64,000 bases of DNA from Ustilaginoidea virens (Eukaryota > Ascomycota > Sordariomycetes > Hypocreales > Clavicipitaceae). The DNA lies in assembly GCF_000687475.1 (NCBI RefSeq), contig NC_057322.1, positions 682,001 to 746,000 of the forward strand. The letters are read 5' to 3'. Position numbers and translations under genes: made by a program. The notes beneath the pieces were generated by a model, which was given only the letters and a program-made list of their open reading frames with translations, was not told where the DNA came from and made no database searches. The number at the start of each line of letters is the position of its first letter. The stretch's first letter is position 1. Positions 12,036-22,073 of this stretch are shown piece by piece.

Positions 12036-12098
12036 AAACAGAGAAGCAGGCGTTGGGTCGCCGGTGCTGGCGAGGTTTCGTTTCATCGTACAGGGTGT
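11238..12098. other. Convergent 3' intergenic region with nested duplications
   Basis: 861 bp between the stops of the hypothetical (+) and RING (-) genes. No gene is visible. It contains two pairs of imperfect direct repeats (see 11264-11790) and a 36-A run at 11998-12033 about 65 bp beyond the RING stop. Confidence 0.7.
11264..11790. repeat. Two nested pairs of diverged direct repeats
   Basis: Pair A: about 70 bp starting with GCCATCATTATATCC near 11265 recurs near 11382 (the word GATCGAG and CATCATTCGC are kept), an offset of about 116 bp. Pair B: about 100 bp containing CACACAGGACCATCAAATAG near 11573 recurs near 11717, an offset of about 142 bp. Both pairs carry substitutions and small indels. 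Confidence 0.8.
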
Positions 12099-12365
12099 TT
12101 ATAGGAAAATGCCCACCCACTCCGTCTTGAGAGCGACCTTGGTGTCGCAGTGCTCGACGGCGCACCGAATGTCGTTTGGCGCGCCGATGAGCGTTTTCCC
12201 CGGTGGCGAGCGGAAGCCTACTCCTTCTGGAGACGCCTTTGTTGGTCGTCGGTTCTCGAAACAGTCGGCGCAATAAACCTGCAGCCGGCTGGTCAGTACA
12301 AGCAGCATAAGCCTTGCATTCAGCCCAGCCCGAGGGCTGCGTGTTGGAAAAACAAGAGACCCCAA

Positions 12366-12400
<35 letters not shown>

Positions 12401-13356
12401 CCAACGCACACGCACACACATACATGGCCACACTTCTTCAGCGCCCAGAAGTGATGCTCCCCGGGAGCCCGTTTTCTTTTCCTGGTGCCCCGCGGTGCCG
12501 TGGTGCCTGTCGCGTCGTAGGCAAGCTCTTCGTTGCATGCCGGGCACACCACCACCTTCTCCTCCGTAGACGACGTGTTGCGCGTGAATCCTTCACGGAC
12601 CGGTGGCACAGGTTCCATTGGGGGCTTGGGACTCGGCTCTCGGGCGGGGAAGCTGGGTGGCAGCTCAATGGGAGCAACGTTGAATTCTCTTGCCGCGAAT
12701 TCGGTTCCCAGGAAGCCCGCCATGCGTCGCACTCCACGGGCAATATTGGAGTAAAAGCTGTCACCACCAGCGGCGTCGATAAACTCCAGCTCGATCAGTT
12801 CGTCGCGCCCAACCGGCCGAGGTCGACGAGGATGATGATGATGATGGTGGTGGTGGTGGTGGTGGAGGTGATTTCGGTGACTTCTGGCGGCTCTGGGTTC
12901 GAACGATCGTTCACCCTGCGGTGAGTCTGCCGTCAGGTCGATGACGCCGGCTTCGGGTCCCATGGCGGTACTGTCGCTCCTTGACAAGGACGGCGGCGTG
13001 GTGCGCTGCGAGTCTGTCCGTCGGGGATTTCGTGCCATCTGACGTGGCGGGTGCGATGGCCTCGCTTGTCCCGGCGAATCTGGCTCGTCGGTCAAGTCGA
13101 TGACCGTGGTGCTCTGCGGAGTCTGAGGCTGCGACTGCCTTTGCGACCGCGGCATGCGCAGAGGTGCAAGACGCACCGTCGGCCGCAGGGATCTCGATCT
13201 CGCGGGCGGCGTGGGAGGGAATGAGGGTGAATCCCGCGCAGGGTTGAGCAAGGACTCGAGCGCGTTTCGGCGGCGGTTCGAGCTGTTGTTGACGCGAACC
13301 TCGACGAGATCATCCTCGCTGGTAGACTCGAGTCCTGCGTCCCCGACTCTCGCCAT
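12099..13356 (-). CDS. RING-finger protein with tandem SUMO-interacting motifs, candidate STUbL subunit (Slx5/Rfp1-like)
   Basis: Exons 13356-12424 and 12278-12099 join across a 145-nt intron (branch TACTGAC) to give 370 residues. The junction builds CGH/VYCADC. RING ligands are C271, C274, C309, H311, C314, C317, C350 and C355, with 34 residues between the second and third. Two canonical SUMO-interacting cores, VIDLTDEPD (about 82-90) and VIDLTADSP (about 136-144), lie upstream in a disordered Ser/Pro/Arg-rich region. A run of 11 histidines sits near 163-174. SIMs followed by a C-terminal RING is the layout of SUMO-targeted ubiquitin ligases, which ubiquitinate SUMO-modified nuclear proteins; S. 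pombe Rfp1/Rfp2 and yeast Slx5 pair with Slx8. The function is inferred. The start MARVGDAGL is chosen over an ATG at 13425 because conserved-looking acidic sequence begins there. Confidence 0.85.
12368..12398. repeat. 31-nt poly-A tract (poly-T in the RING gene intron)
   Basis: A homopolymer within the 145-nt intron, read as poly-T in the sense of transcription and lying shortly after the donor site. Confidence 0.9.
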
Positions 13357-14713
13357 ATTCGTGAAATTCGATCGGACAACGCTACAAGCCCGGTGAGTTT
13401 TGATTGTTGGGCTTGGCCGAAGCAAGGGGTTTTGGAGGAGAGTTTAGGCTGGTGCATCCGGGATTCGTTTCATGACAAGGTCCGTTCGGCTGCCGCTAAA
13501 TCGTACAAGACAGGGCTGCAGCGAAATCGTTTTGCACACTCCTCCTGGGGTGGCAACGTTCCAAAAGATGCCTGGCTTCAAGGGTCCGAGACTGCCAGGT
13601 TGGTGCACCTTGCCTCGGTGGCAAGGCAAGGGGGGTCTGGTGGAAACCGCAAAAATCGAGCCGCAGAAGGGCCCTTCTCTGGTGGGATCGTGTATTGACC
13701 TGGGAGCTTTCGGCGTTTCGGCGAGACATCAGGTTGCCATGCTGCTGGGGAAAAGGCCGCCGTGGGATGGCGTGAGAGAAAAGTCTGGCCGTACGTTGCT
13801 GGTTCTGGTTCGAGTGCTGTGGACTTGGTGATCAGAAGCAGAAGGAAGTACGGAGCACGGAGCACGGAGCACTGAGCACTGAGCACGGCGTAGGCACAAG
13901 GTGGCGGAGGTCAAGGTGGCGGAGGTCAAGGTGGTGGAGGTCAAGGTGGTGGAGGTCAAGGTGGTGGATGTCAATCTGGTGGAGGTCAATCTGGTGGAGG
14001 TCGAGGTGGTGGCGTCCCAAGGTGAAGGAAGGTGGAAGGTGTCTGTCTGGTTGCAGACGCAACATGACTGGAGTCTGGTCAAACTTCTCCCTTGCTGGCG
14101 CTCCACTTGCAGCGGGCTTCGAATTCTTCTTCATTGGTGGTGGCTGGGGGCAGACGGGGTCAACAGCTAGAAGAACCAAGGCCTCGGCGTTTGGATTCGT
14201 GGTCTCGGAAAGCGCCTGGCATCTGGTATCTGGTGCTTTGGTGCTTCCACGATGCAGCACTGAGGCGACCAGACAGCACGAACCCCCGCCTTTTTTGGGC
14301 AACCCAGGTCCGCTCATGAGTGAGCCCATCATCGATGATGGCGGGGTACGGAGTTGTATGCTCGCAGCTCGCAGCCAAGCAAGGTACCTCCTAACCTAAC
14401 CTACCTGAGGCACCTAAGGTAAGTACCAGACTGCCATGCCAGACTGCAGGGCGTCAAAGTTGCATCACATCAAGGAATCAAGGAGAAACAAGTTCAAGTT
14501 TAACAACCCATGCGCCTCAGTGATGTTTATCTTTTTTTTTTTTTTGCCACAACTAGGAGGTACCTAACGTAGCTGTCTGTCTACCCTTGGTTTGTGGACA
14601 CCAAAGCCTTGATTTTGGACACGAGATACTTTGCATCCTTGATCTGGACATGAAGTAATTCAGAAACACCCCCCCCCTCCCTCCCCCTCGACAAGTTCAT
14701 CTCCCCGGCTCCT
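13357..14713. other. Intergenic region, RING gene to PRP19 3' end
   Basis: 1.36 kb including the RING gene promoter. No gene is recognised. It contains short GGAGCAC repeats at 13850-13890, a 15-bp minisatellite at 13901-14011 and AGGTACCT at 14382 and 14558 with CCTAACCTAACC between them. Confidence 0.7.
13901..14011. repeat. 15-bp minisatellite, unit GGTGGAGGTCAAGGT
   Basis: About seven imperfect units. The period is a multiple of three, so both strands give repeat peptides (VEVKVV-like on plus, HHLDL-like on minus), but no start, stop or homology context supports a gene. Confidence 0.9.
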
Positions 14714-16446
14714 CTAGGCCTTGACGCCGAAAACGCTCACCACTCCCTCGCCATTGACGGCAACCAGCTTTTTCGCAGACTCTCCCCATCGGACCCCGAC
14801 AACGGGCGTCGAGTTTCTAAAGGGCTCGCTCCACTTCTTGCTCGACTTGGTGTACTGCTGAATCGTCACGCCAGAGGCGCCCCCGGTCGCCAGATACTGG
14901 CCGGTGTAGTCCCACGCCAGGGACTGCACAGATCCTCCCGTCTCCAGAATCTTGGCGGTGGCGGCTTCTCCCTCCTTTCGCAAATCGAATATCGTAACCG
15001 TGGTCTGGCCCTTGGCCGTGGCAGCCAGCCAGAAGCCGTTCTCCGAGAAGGTGAGGGCTTGGATGGGGGCGCCCAACTGGAAGACGGCCGCTTGCTCCAG
15101 GTTCTTCGTGAGGAACAGCTTAACATCTCCAGTCACAGCGCCAGCCGCAAACAGGTGACCATCGGGGTGGAAGGCGCAAGCAGTCAGAGCTGCAAACCGT
15201 TAGCAAATCTGGGGCTTGTTGCATGTGGAAAGTCGCGCGGGGGGGGGGGGGGGGGGGGATGAAGATTGAGAATGACGGGAAAACATACCTGCGTCTGCAT
15301 CAGCGCGGCTGGCTCGTGCCATGCAAGATAGGTCGTAAAACACAATGCTCTTGTCGGCGCCGACGGAGCCCAAAATACCGGCTGTTGGGTGAGCACTGAG
15401 GCTCGTGACAGGACCAGCATGTTCCGAAAGGGAAGCAACTTCGTTTCCAGCTTCGTACACCTTGACGCTGCCTTGACTCGTTGCCAAGAACAGCTTGGAA
15501 CCGGACAATAGCGTGTTGGTAACTGCCTCGTTTACGGCTAGCTGCATCTCCAGTTTATCAGCCTCGACCGAGTAAATCACGGCTTCCCCCTTTAGACCAC
15601 CCAATGCCGCATAGTTGCCCTCGAGGTCGATCGAGGTGGCTTGCGGCACAGGAAGCGGGTTCGAGGCCGTCACGCCAAATGACATGAGGTCTTCCGAGTT
15701 CGCCCAATCCTCGGGTAATGACCGCTTTTTCCGGCCCTTGGATAAGCTACAGTTCGTCAGAAATTTTAGCAACTCGGTTCGAGGGCGGCCCGACAGTGCA
15801 ATGTAGAATGAACGTCAGAACACGTACGATTGGTGGGCCTCCTCCACTCGCTCAACCAGCGCATCAGGTAGTCCTTGGACGCTGTCCACGACCATGGAAT
15901 CGCCAGTATCTACGCGGCCAGCGACGGAAACCTTGCTGAGCGAGTCCCTGGCATCGTCTCTCTCTCTGGTCAAACGCGCAATGACACGAACGGCGGCGTC
16001 GTGCTGGTAGAGAGCCGTCGCCAGCTCCTCCCTGGTACGGGCGAGTTGTTCCTTCAGGTTGTAGGTTTCCAGAGCCAGGTTGTCCCATTCGCTCTGGAAA
16101 GTCGCCAGCAGCGCGGGTATCGATGTCAAGGTGGGAGGGCGAGGGCGGACGATTCGCGAGGACCGGACGGCGAGCAAGTCATCGGCTGTGAGAGCCTCGC
16201 CAGTTGTGGGCTCTGTTCCGTTCTCGCTGATGAATTGTTCTATGAGTCGCTTCTCGTACAAGACACCTGATCTTCCCGTTAGAGTCGGAGCCCATTGGCT
16301 GTCGCTTCGAGTACAAAGATCCCGAGACGTACCGGATTTCTTGGACACAACCGGCTCTTGGGGGGCTTCACCAGAAACTAGCACAGGCTATTAGCATCAC
16401 CAGCACCACTAGCATCACTGCGAGAGTCCCTACTTCCGCAAAGCAT
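14714..16446 (-). CDS. PRP19: PRP19, U-box E3 ligase and core of the NineTeen splicing complex
   Basis: Five coding exons: 16446-16434, 16377-16333, 16266-15828, 15746-15289 and 15189-14714, giving 476 residues. The first coding exon is 13 nt and the first junction yields MLCGISGEAPQEPVVSKKSG, the family N-terminus. The U-box covers about 1-65 (VLYEKRLIEQFI), followed by the tetramerising coiled coil at about 75-145 (LALETYNLKEQLARTREEL) and a WD40 propeller from about 215 to the end (SLAWDYTGQYLATGGASG). Prp19 activates the spliceosome by ubiquitinating Prp3 and stabilising U5/U6, and also acts in DNA-damage signalling. Introns are 56, 66, 81 and 99 nt; intron 4 carries a 20-G run in plus orientation (poly-C in sense). 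The gene is divergent from the OHCU decarboxylase gene, with 589 bp between start codons. Confidence 0.97.
15239..15258. repeat. 20-nt poly-G tract in PRP19 intron 4 (poly-C in sense)
   Basis: An uninterrupted homopolymer mid-intron, similar to the poly-C in the AKR intron at 9092. Confidence 0.9.
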
Positions 16447-17035
16447 CGCGGCTGATGTGTCGAGCTATTTCCTAGCTTCCAACAATCGCGTCTCGTCGAG
16501 TGGTCCGGAGTCGTCCAAAGGGTTCCTGACCAAGATTTTCTGTTCGGGATGCGCGACAGGAGCGATCCACTTGCACTTGCCTCTCGCAAAGCAAACATGG
16601 ATATGATGCAGTCACGTGCGCGGTGCAACTCTGCGCCATCTCTATTATTTCTCTTTCCAATGCACATGTTGTCTGGTAGAAAAAAACTTATTAATTGGCC
16701 TCCATGAACATAGAAGAGAGAGCCGAAAAAACAGAAGGAAAAAAAATCATTTCTTGGGAAGGACAAACTAAGCACCTACTTCTGTGCGAGTGGTTTGCAC
16801 GTCTGGGTCAACAAGTCCCCGGTGAGCTCCGGTTAGCAGCTTTCCCACTGACCGACGGGCGGACAGGCAGCCTTACTTGGTAGCTTGAAATCACGACTTC
16901 TCGGCTCAGTCATGTCTCTCTTGACATTCGACTTGACCCTTTTTTCTCCCCATGTTCTGACTTGGAGACTACAAAGACTGGGCACGTAGAGACAGACAAA
17001 GTCCAACTCCCCGGGCAAAAAAAAAAAAAAAAATC
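16447..17035. other. Divergent promoter region, PRP19 / OHCU decarboxylase
   Basis: 589 bp between start codons. It shows A-rich stretches near 16678-16750 and a 17-A run (17019-17035 region) ending just before the OHCU ATG. I see no TATA-like element I would defend. Confidence 0.65.
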
Positions 17036-17647
17036 ATGTCTCTGTCGCGCCTTCCCCCCATCGGCCAGCTGCGCTCCTTGCCAGCAGCAGCTCAGGCCGA
17101 TGCATTGGATCTGCTCTTTGAACCGAGCGCCGCCATTCACTCAACCCTGTTGCCAGTCATTCAAACCTCAATGTACTCTACGTATCCCGAGCTGATAGAC
17201 CAGTGCCGCGTGGCACTCTTTGACCTCGCCGCCAAGTCTACGCCCGACAATCCCGACCCTACGCTCTTATCGGTGGTTGCTTCTCATCCTCGTCTCGGGG
17301 CCAAGAAGGTTGACTCAGCCCAATCCGCAGCCGAGCAGGCAAATCTTCAAGGTCAGGGCGAGCAGCTGGCTGAGCTCAATCGCGAGTATGAGGAGAAATT
17401 CCCCGGCCTGAGATTTGTTGTTTTTGTGAATGGCAGAGGGCGGCCGGAGATTATGCATGACATGAGAGTGCGGATTGACCGGGGCGACTTTTCAAAGGAA
17501 ATCGATGCAGCATTGCAGGTGCCTACCCATCCCCATCCTCTCCCTTTCAGCCAATCTTGACTGCGCAAGACTTTGAAGCTGATCGAATGCAAGGCCATGT
17601 GCGACATTGCCCAAGATAGGGCGACAAAGCTTTTGGCTTTGAGATGA
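17036..17647 (+). CDS. OHCU decarboxylase-family protein (purine/urate catabolism)
   Basis: Exons 17036-17518 and 17594-17647 give 178 residues; the 75-nt intron ends AATGCAAG and the short second exon encodes AMCDIAQDRATKLLALR. The family (2-oxo-4-hydroxy-4-carboxy-5-ureidoimidazoline decarboxylase) converts the unstable uricase product OHCU to S-allantoin. Signature elements are HPRLG at 84-88 with the proposed catalytic His84, the LAELNREYEEKFPGLRF region with its conserved Glu, Asn and Tyr, and VVFVNGRGR. Size matches stand-alone fungal members. The C-terminus LLALR is not a PTS1 tripeptide, so peroxisomal import with uricase is not indicated. The neighbours have no link to purine use. 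Family membership is clear; the in vivo reaction is inferred. Confidence 0.9.
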
Positions 17648-18591
17648 TGGCTTGAACCGGTTGAGCAGCCCTCCACCGTGTTCTTCTGCGATGATGGCCG
17701 TCACCGGACAAGACGGACAACCACGAAGACCAGGACGATGGGATTTAGGATTTGGGAGCAGCAGCTAAGCCAGGGTGGGAGACTTGCTGGCGTTTCCAAG
17801 GCACCCGATGGCCAAACCTGGTCTCGCTGCTCCTCTTGCTGTTCATAATAGCAGGGAGTAACGTTCGATGTACTCCGTACGTACTCGGTACTCAACGAGA
17901 TGTTGCAAGGCCGTCGTCACATGGGCGAGCCATTCGCATTGTCAGGAGTCATGTGGAAAGTGTGAGAACGGACCCAACGTTTTCTGGATATGTAGATACC
18001 AAGCAGATACCTCCTTAGCAACTGGTCCAGCCGCCAAACCTTTGTCACTACAATTTTATTAGTAATTCCGGCATTTATAATAGAGCCAATAAGTGACGTC
18101 GCAAGGGCCAATGCCTGCCAAATGAAACAGCCTATTGATACTTTCAAGCCAGCGGCCAAAATAAGCGGGAAACGCCTCATAGCGGCCTATGTGCCCTACA
18201 GGGACGAGAATGAATTCCATTGGCTTAAACACTGGTCCAAATACGAAAGGTTTGGGGATCCAGTGGGACCGCAGTCTACAGGTCCCAGCCTGTTTTACCG
18301 AGGTGTACAAGGATGATGCGACGCCAAGAGATTTCAAAACTGGTCAACTTCTACTTGGTACTGCTTACTTGGAGGCAGGAATGCTGTAGGAAACAAGACT
18401 CGCATTTTTTATGTTATGCCGTTGGAACTTGGGAATCCCCGAATCCGTGCATCCTCCTCGAGACAGATTACCCTCAAAATAAGGGCCAGATGAGGATACG
18501 CTTCCTGGCACTTCTGGCAGTATCATGGCTCTAGCATTCTCACGCCTAGTCTAACCGTCTCTGCCATCTACTTCTTCAACACCGGCACACC
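17648..18591. other. Intergenic region, OHCU to thioesterase
   Basis: 944 bp, more AT-rich than the flanking genes. It contains TACTCCGTA at 17871. A small plus-strand ORF at 18122-18316 has no recognisable motif and I do not call it. I see no transposon hallmark. Confidence 0.6.
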
Positions 18592-19867
18592 ATGCTCGAG
18601 TTCAAAGAGAGCCTCGCCGATGCCCAGGAGAGAGCCATTGCCGCCTATCGAGAATGGCCGCGAATGGGGTTCCAAGAATTCATGGAGCTTGTCCCCATCC
18701 CCGATGAAGGCTGCAAGCCCGGGCCGGGCATCAAACGCTTCATGAGCCGTCAACCTGCGTGGATGCCAGGCAAGGAGCTGCCATGGGACGCTCTCTTCCA
18801 AAATATCAAAGGCCAGCGACCTCGGCATAGCGGGCTCGGCGTGTTCGGCGGATGTGTATACGCCCAAGCGGCCTTGGCTGCTTCCAGGGCCGTTGAGGAG
18901 GAAGACAACCAACAAGCTGTTGCCACAGGGGTCGTCAAGCCCAAGCCAGGCATCCACGTAAGTCCGCGTTGCAAACCGACGTGCGCGCAGAGCAAGGCGT
19001 GCTGCTTCGCTCGTCGGTAAACTCGTCGTCGCTAACTTGTGTGGCTCACAGTCAATACAAGGCGTCTTCGCGATTCCTGGGTTTGGCGATCGCCCCTTTG
19101 TCTTTGACGTTTCCAACCTCGTCTCTGCCCGCACCTTTTTCGGCCGTCAAGTAAACGTCCGTCAACCCAAGCAGCCGTCGTCCAATCCTGCTGGGCCCTT
19201 TCCCCGCTCGGATGCCGAGCGGCCCCTGAACGATGTCTGCTTCAGCTGCATCACCACCCTTAAACGCCCGACGCAGGGCCCCGACGACGTGCAGTCCTCC
19301 GACTCTGCTCAGGAGCGATACGCCGACATCCTGTCCCAACGAGCTCCTGACGAGTGGGAGGCTGCGCCCCAGTCAGACATCGACGCGATTACCGCCCTAT
19401 TCCCAGGCGCTGGCCACGGAGCTTTCCCCATGCTAGACATGTACAAGGTGGACATGTCGACATACAACCAAGACAAGGAGATACCAGATCGTCGACAACT
19501 CATGCTATACCGACCCTTGAAACCGATTCCGCAGGACGACGTCAACGGACACATTGCGTGCCACGCTTTCGAGGCGGATCGCAACGGGCTGATTATGCTT
19601 GGCAACCACTTGGGCTACGGGTTCAACATGGGCATGGCAGCCAGTCTAAGCTACTCATTCTACGTGCACACAAACGCGGACGAGGCTGTGATGGACGGCG
19701 AGGGATGGTGGATCCAGGAGATTAACTGGCCGCGAGTCAGCGCGGGAAGATGCATGATGGAGAGCAAAATCTGGAGCCCGCGCGGCAAGCACGTTGCGAG
19801 TGCATATCAGGACGGGATGCTTGTGCCAGCGCGGGAGCCCATGCAAGTGAAGCAAGTCAAGCTTTGA
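18592..19867 (+). CDS. Acyl-CoA thioesterase, TesB-like double-hotdog family
   Basis: Exons 18592-18957 and 19052-19867 give 393 residues; the 94-nt intron (GTAAGT, branch GCTAAC, CACAG) joins KPGIH to SIQGVF. The family hydrolyses acyl-CoA to free fatty acid and CoA, often in peroxisomes or mitochondria. N-terminal hotdog features include SGLGVFGGCVYAQAALAAS (about 82-100) and GVFAIPGFGDRPFVFDVSNL (from about 126), followed by TFFGRQVNVRQPKQ. The C-terminal hotdog includes ADRNGLIMLGNHLGYGF and WPRVSAGRCMMESKIWSP. The C-terminus VKQVKL is not a standard PTS1, although it ends in KL. The first residues MLEFKESLADAQ look like a natural start. The family is certain; the substrate chain length is unknown. 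Confidence 0.92.
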
Positions 19868-20331
19868 AGCAAAAAAAAAAAATATGCGTGTGCCAACAAA
19901 GGATATCAGTCGTAGACGCGAGGCGCTAATCTGAGCCTCATCTGAGCCCAGTCTGAGCCTAACGAGTCCGCGGGTTATCCTCAATCAAATCAAGACTGAA
20001 CCAAGTACCTCGGTAACCGTAGGCCTACAGAGCGTTGAGCTTTAGGTCAATAAATATGTGCCTGCTAACATGAAGGCACCAGCTTGTTAGCAGATGCGGT
20101 TACTCCCCAAGTCTCTATAGCTTTCCAGCAAATCAGGGCTGGGGCTAGGTGCTTGTCGAGACTGACTAAGCTGGCACTGCTGGCAGCTGTCACGACGCGT
20201 TACCACCAATGACCAAATCACTCTTTTGCGCGCTACGACTGATCGTGTTGCATAAAAAGAAGAAGAAAAAAAAGGGGAGGCAGAGTAAAGCAAAGCAGGA
20301 CGAAGTAAATCCCGGATGACTGACCTTTGCA
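19868..20331. other. Intergenic region, thioesterase to orphan gene
   Basis: 464 bp, no gene visible. A TCTGAGCC-type short repeat lies at about 19930-19960 and an A-rich stretch at 20258-20275. Confidence 0.6.
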
Positions 20332-21507
20332 ATGGCATATCCTTCTCGGAATAATGGACAAGTCGCTCGACTTCAACCGCGGAACACAGTTTATACGACA
20401 GTGATGATGCCTCCTGGTTTCGAACCGACTGTTCCTGGTTTTGAGAAGGCGCTGCAGACGCCGTATGAGAAGGCCTACAAGTGCAATGCCGACGAAACCT
20501 TGTACCTCCTGCCGGATTCCTTGCGGGGAACGCCAACGAACAAGATCACCGAGAGTTCCCCCTACTGGGACCGGAATTGGACGTCTTTGGACGCCTTTAT
20601 CGCACTGGAAGAGGAAACAGTCGCCCTTAAGAGTCGTTACATGGCCTTGAAACGCCTCGATCCTTCAAATACGGATGTACGAGCAAAAGCAAAGCTGTAT
20701 TTGGACAACGTGTCAAAGCACAGGAAGATCAGGCAGATTTTTGGTGGACAGTCCCGGTACCACCCGAACCAGCTTGTTTCCAAGCAGCACATGCCGCCCC
20801 AAGGTCTGTGTGATATGGACCTCATGTACAAACTGGCGTGCAAGATATCCGGCCTCGCAGTACTAAACAAGCACGGAATCATGGCCATGGATTGCTGGGA
20901 CTTTATCCGGTGGAGGATCAGCATCGCAATAAGGGAAAGGCTAGGGGGGTTTGGAAGTGCAAAGGACATTGTTCGAAGCCTGATATTCAAGATATTCGAG
21001 GACAACTCCGACGATCTAATCATGCGAGAGGCCGTTCTTCTCTCGGCAAAGTATCAGGGTTCGCTTAACAGATACAAAAATTACGGCCGAAAGGTGAAAA
21101 CGGCTACGCAGCCTAACCGAAACACGCCAACTCAGAACCGCCAACCAGCCGCAGATACAGCGAGGCCCTTGGAGATGTCGGCAAGAGATGAAGCTCGGAG
21201 GGATCGTCTCCACCGACTGGCTACGCAGACTTTACGAGAAAACCCACTTTGGAACCGTCGGCAAGCGGCAGATACAACGAGTCTTTTGGAGAACTCGGCT
21301 ATGGGCGAAGCTCGGAGGGAACGGCTTCGTCGACTGGCTAGAGCACTCTACCGTCAGCCATCCGCAGATGCAACGAGACCTCTGGGTACCCTGGCAAGAG
21401 ATGAAGCTCGCGGGGAACGTCGTCGTCAACTGGCTGCAAAGACTGAGGGCTATCAGGGCGTCAATGCTTTTAGAGCTCTCAAGAAGGAAGTTGAAGGTGA
21501 GGGCTAG
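20332..21507 (+). CDS. Lineage-specific hypothetical protein with C-terminal tandem repeats
   Basis: Single-exon ORF of 391 residues from an ATG at 20332 to a TAG at 21505-21507. I do not recognise it. Residues 1-260 are non-repetitive. The segment KDIVRSLIFKIFEDNSDDLIMREAVLLSAKYQ has the rhythm of the region that follows BTB domains in fungal proteins, but no BTB core is evident, so this is only a weak hint. Residues 265-375 carry three diverged copies of a 32-39 residue Arg-rich repeat: QPAADTARPLEMSARDEARR, RQAADTTSLLENSAMGEARR and RQPSADATRPLGTLARDEAR. A fourth module, TEGYQGVNAFRALKKE, ends the ORF and recurs after the stop (see 21430-21630). Codon use is less GC-biased than in the neighbours. 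It could be a young gene, a rapidly evolving accessory gene or a decaying gene. No signal peptide is visible. Confidence 0.6.
   Translation: MAYPSRNNGQVARLQPRNTVYTTVMMPPGFEPTVPGFEKALQTPYEKAYKCNADETLYLLPDSLRGTPTNKITESSPYWDRNWTSLDAFIALEEETVALKSRYMALKRLDPSNTDVRAKAKLYLDNVSKHRKIRQIFGGQSRYHPNQLVSKQHMPPQGLCDMDLMYKLACKISGLAVLNKHGIMAMDCWDFIRWRISIAIRERLGGFGSAKDIVRSLIFKIFEDNSDDLIMREAVLLSAKYQGSLNRYKNYGRKVKTATQPNRNTPTQNRQPAADTARPLEMSARDEARRDRLHRLATQTLRENPLWNRRQAADTTSLLENSAMGEARRERLRRLARALYRQPSADATRPLGTLARDEARGERRRQLAAKTEGYQGVNAFRALKKEVEGEG
21113..21450 (+). repeat. Three diverged coding tandem repeats in the orphan gene
   Basis: Copies begin near 21140, 21260 and 21355, each starting with a Gln-Ala-Asp-Thr-like word followed by DEAR or GEAR. 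Unit lengths of about 95-120 bp differ by multiples of three, so frame is kept. Confidence 0.8.
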
Positions 21508-21630
21508 AGTCGTGTGTTTCGGTAGAGAGCTGCAGGAGCTGAAGGCTACCAAGGCGTTTCTGCTTTAGAGCTCGTCAAGAAGGAAGACAAACGGGAGGGC
21601 TCGTGTCGTGATTACTCTGTAGAAAAGTAG
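21430..21630 (+). repeat. Direct repeat spanning the orphan gene's stop codon
   Basis: The segment translating as TEGYQGVNAFRALKKE (from about 21443) recurs from about 21539 as AEGYQGVSALELVKKE in the same reading frame, but after two in-frame TAG codons at 21505 and 21523. The second copy then stays open to a TAG at 21628-21630. Confidence 0.8.
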
Positions 21631-22073
21631 TTTGAGTCTTGTTACGCAAGCTGGGCAGGATCGCCCCATATCGGGCCCTTGGGAACTTATTGGCCAAGAG
21701 GTTTGGAAGTGCATCGGTGCTTGTTCAAGGTGATGCTGCATTTGATTTCATGAAAACATCTAGCGCGAACAGAAAACGTAAGATGGCTAGCCAACTACAC
21801 TTAATCAGGCTTCATCCTCCCCTGCCAATGGCTTTTCAAGAGTGAATCCATCACATCATGTCGTGGTCAACTCCTAGCCAGAGTTGAACCACGGCTCGAA
21901 GAACGTCGTCCCAGTCTTCCATCACGTGATGGAGTGGACCACCGAGCCGCCAGGACGGGGCCCTTCGTTCATTCAATGCCATCTGGAGGAAAATACACCT
22001 CTAGTCAGTTGGAATCAAACCTTCAATTGAATTGCGAACCTCGCCCGCACCGTCTGCATCGACAAGGACAAAC
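21508..22073. other. Region after the orphan stop and COX4 upstream region
   Basis: Its first 120 bp hold the extra in-frame repeat copy described at 21430-21630. The rest has no gene I can support and should include the promoter of the cytochrome oxidase gene. Confidence 0.6.
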
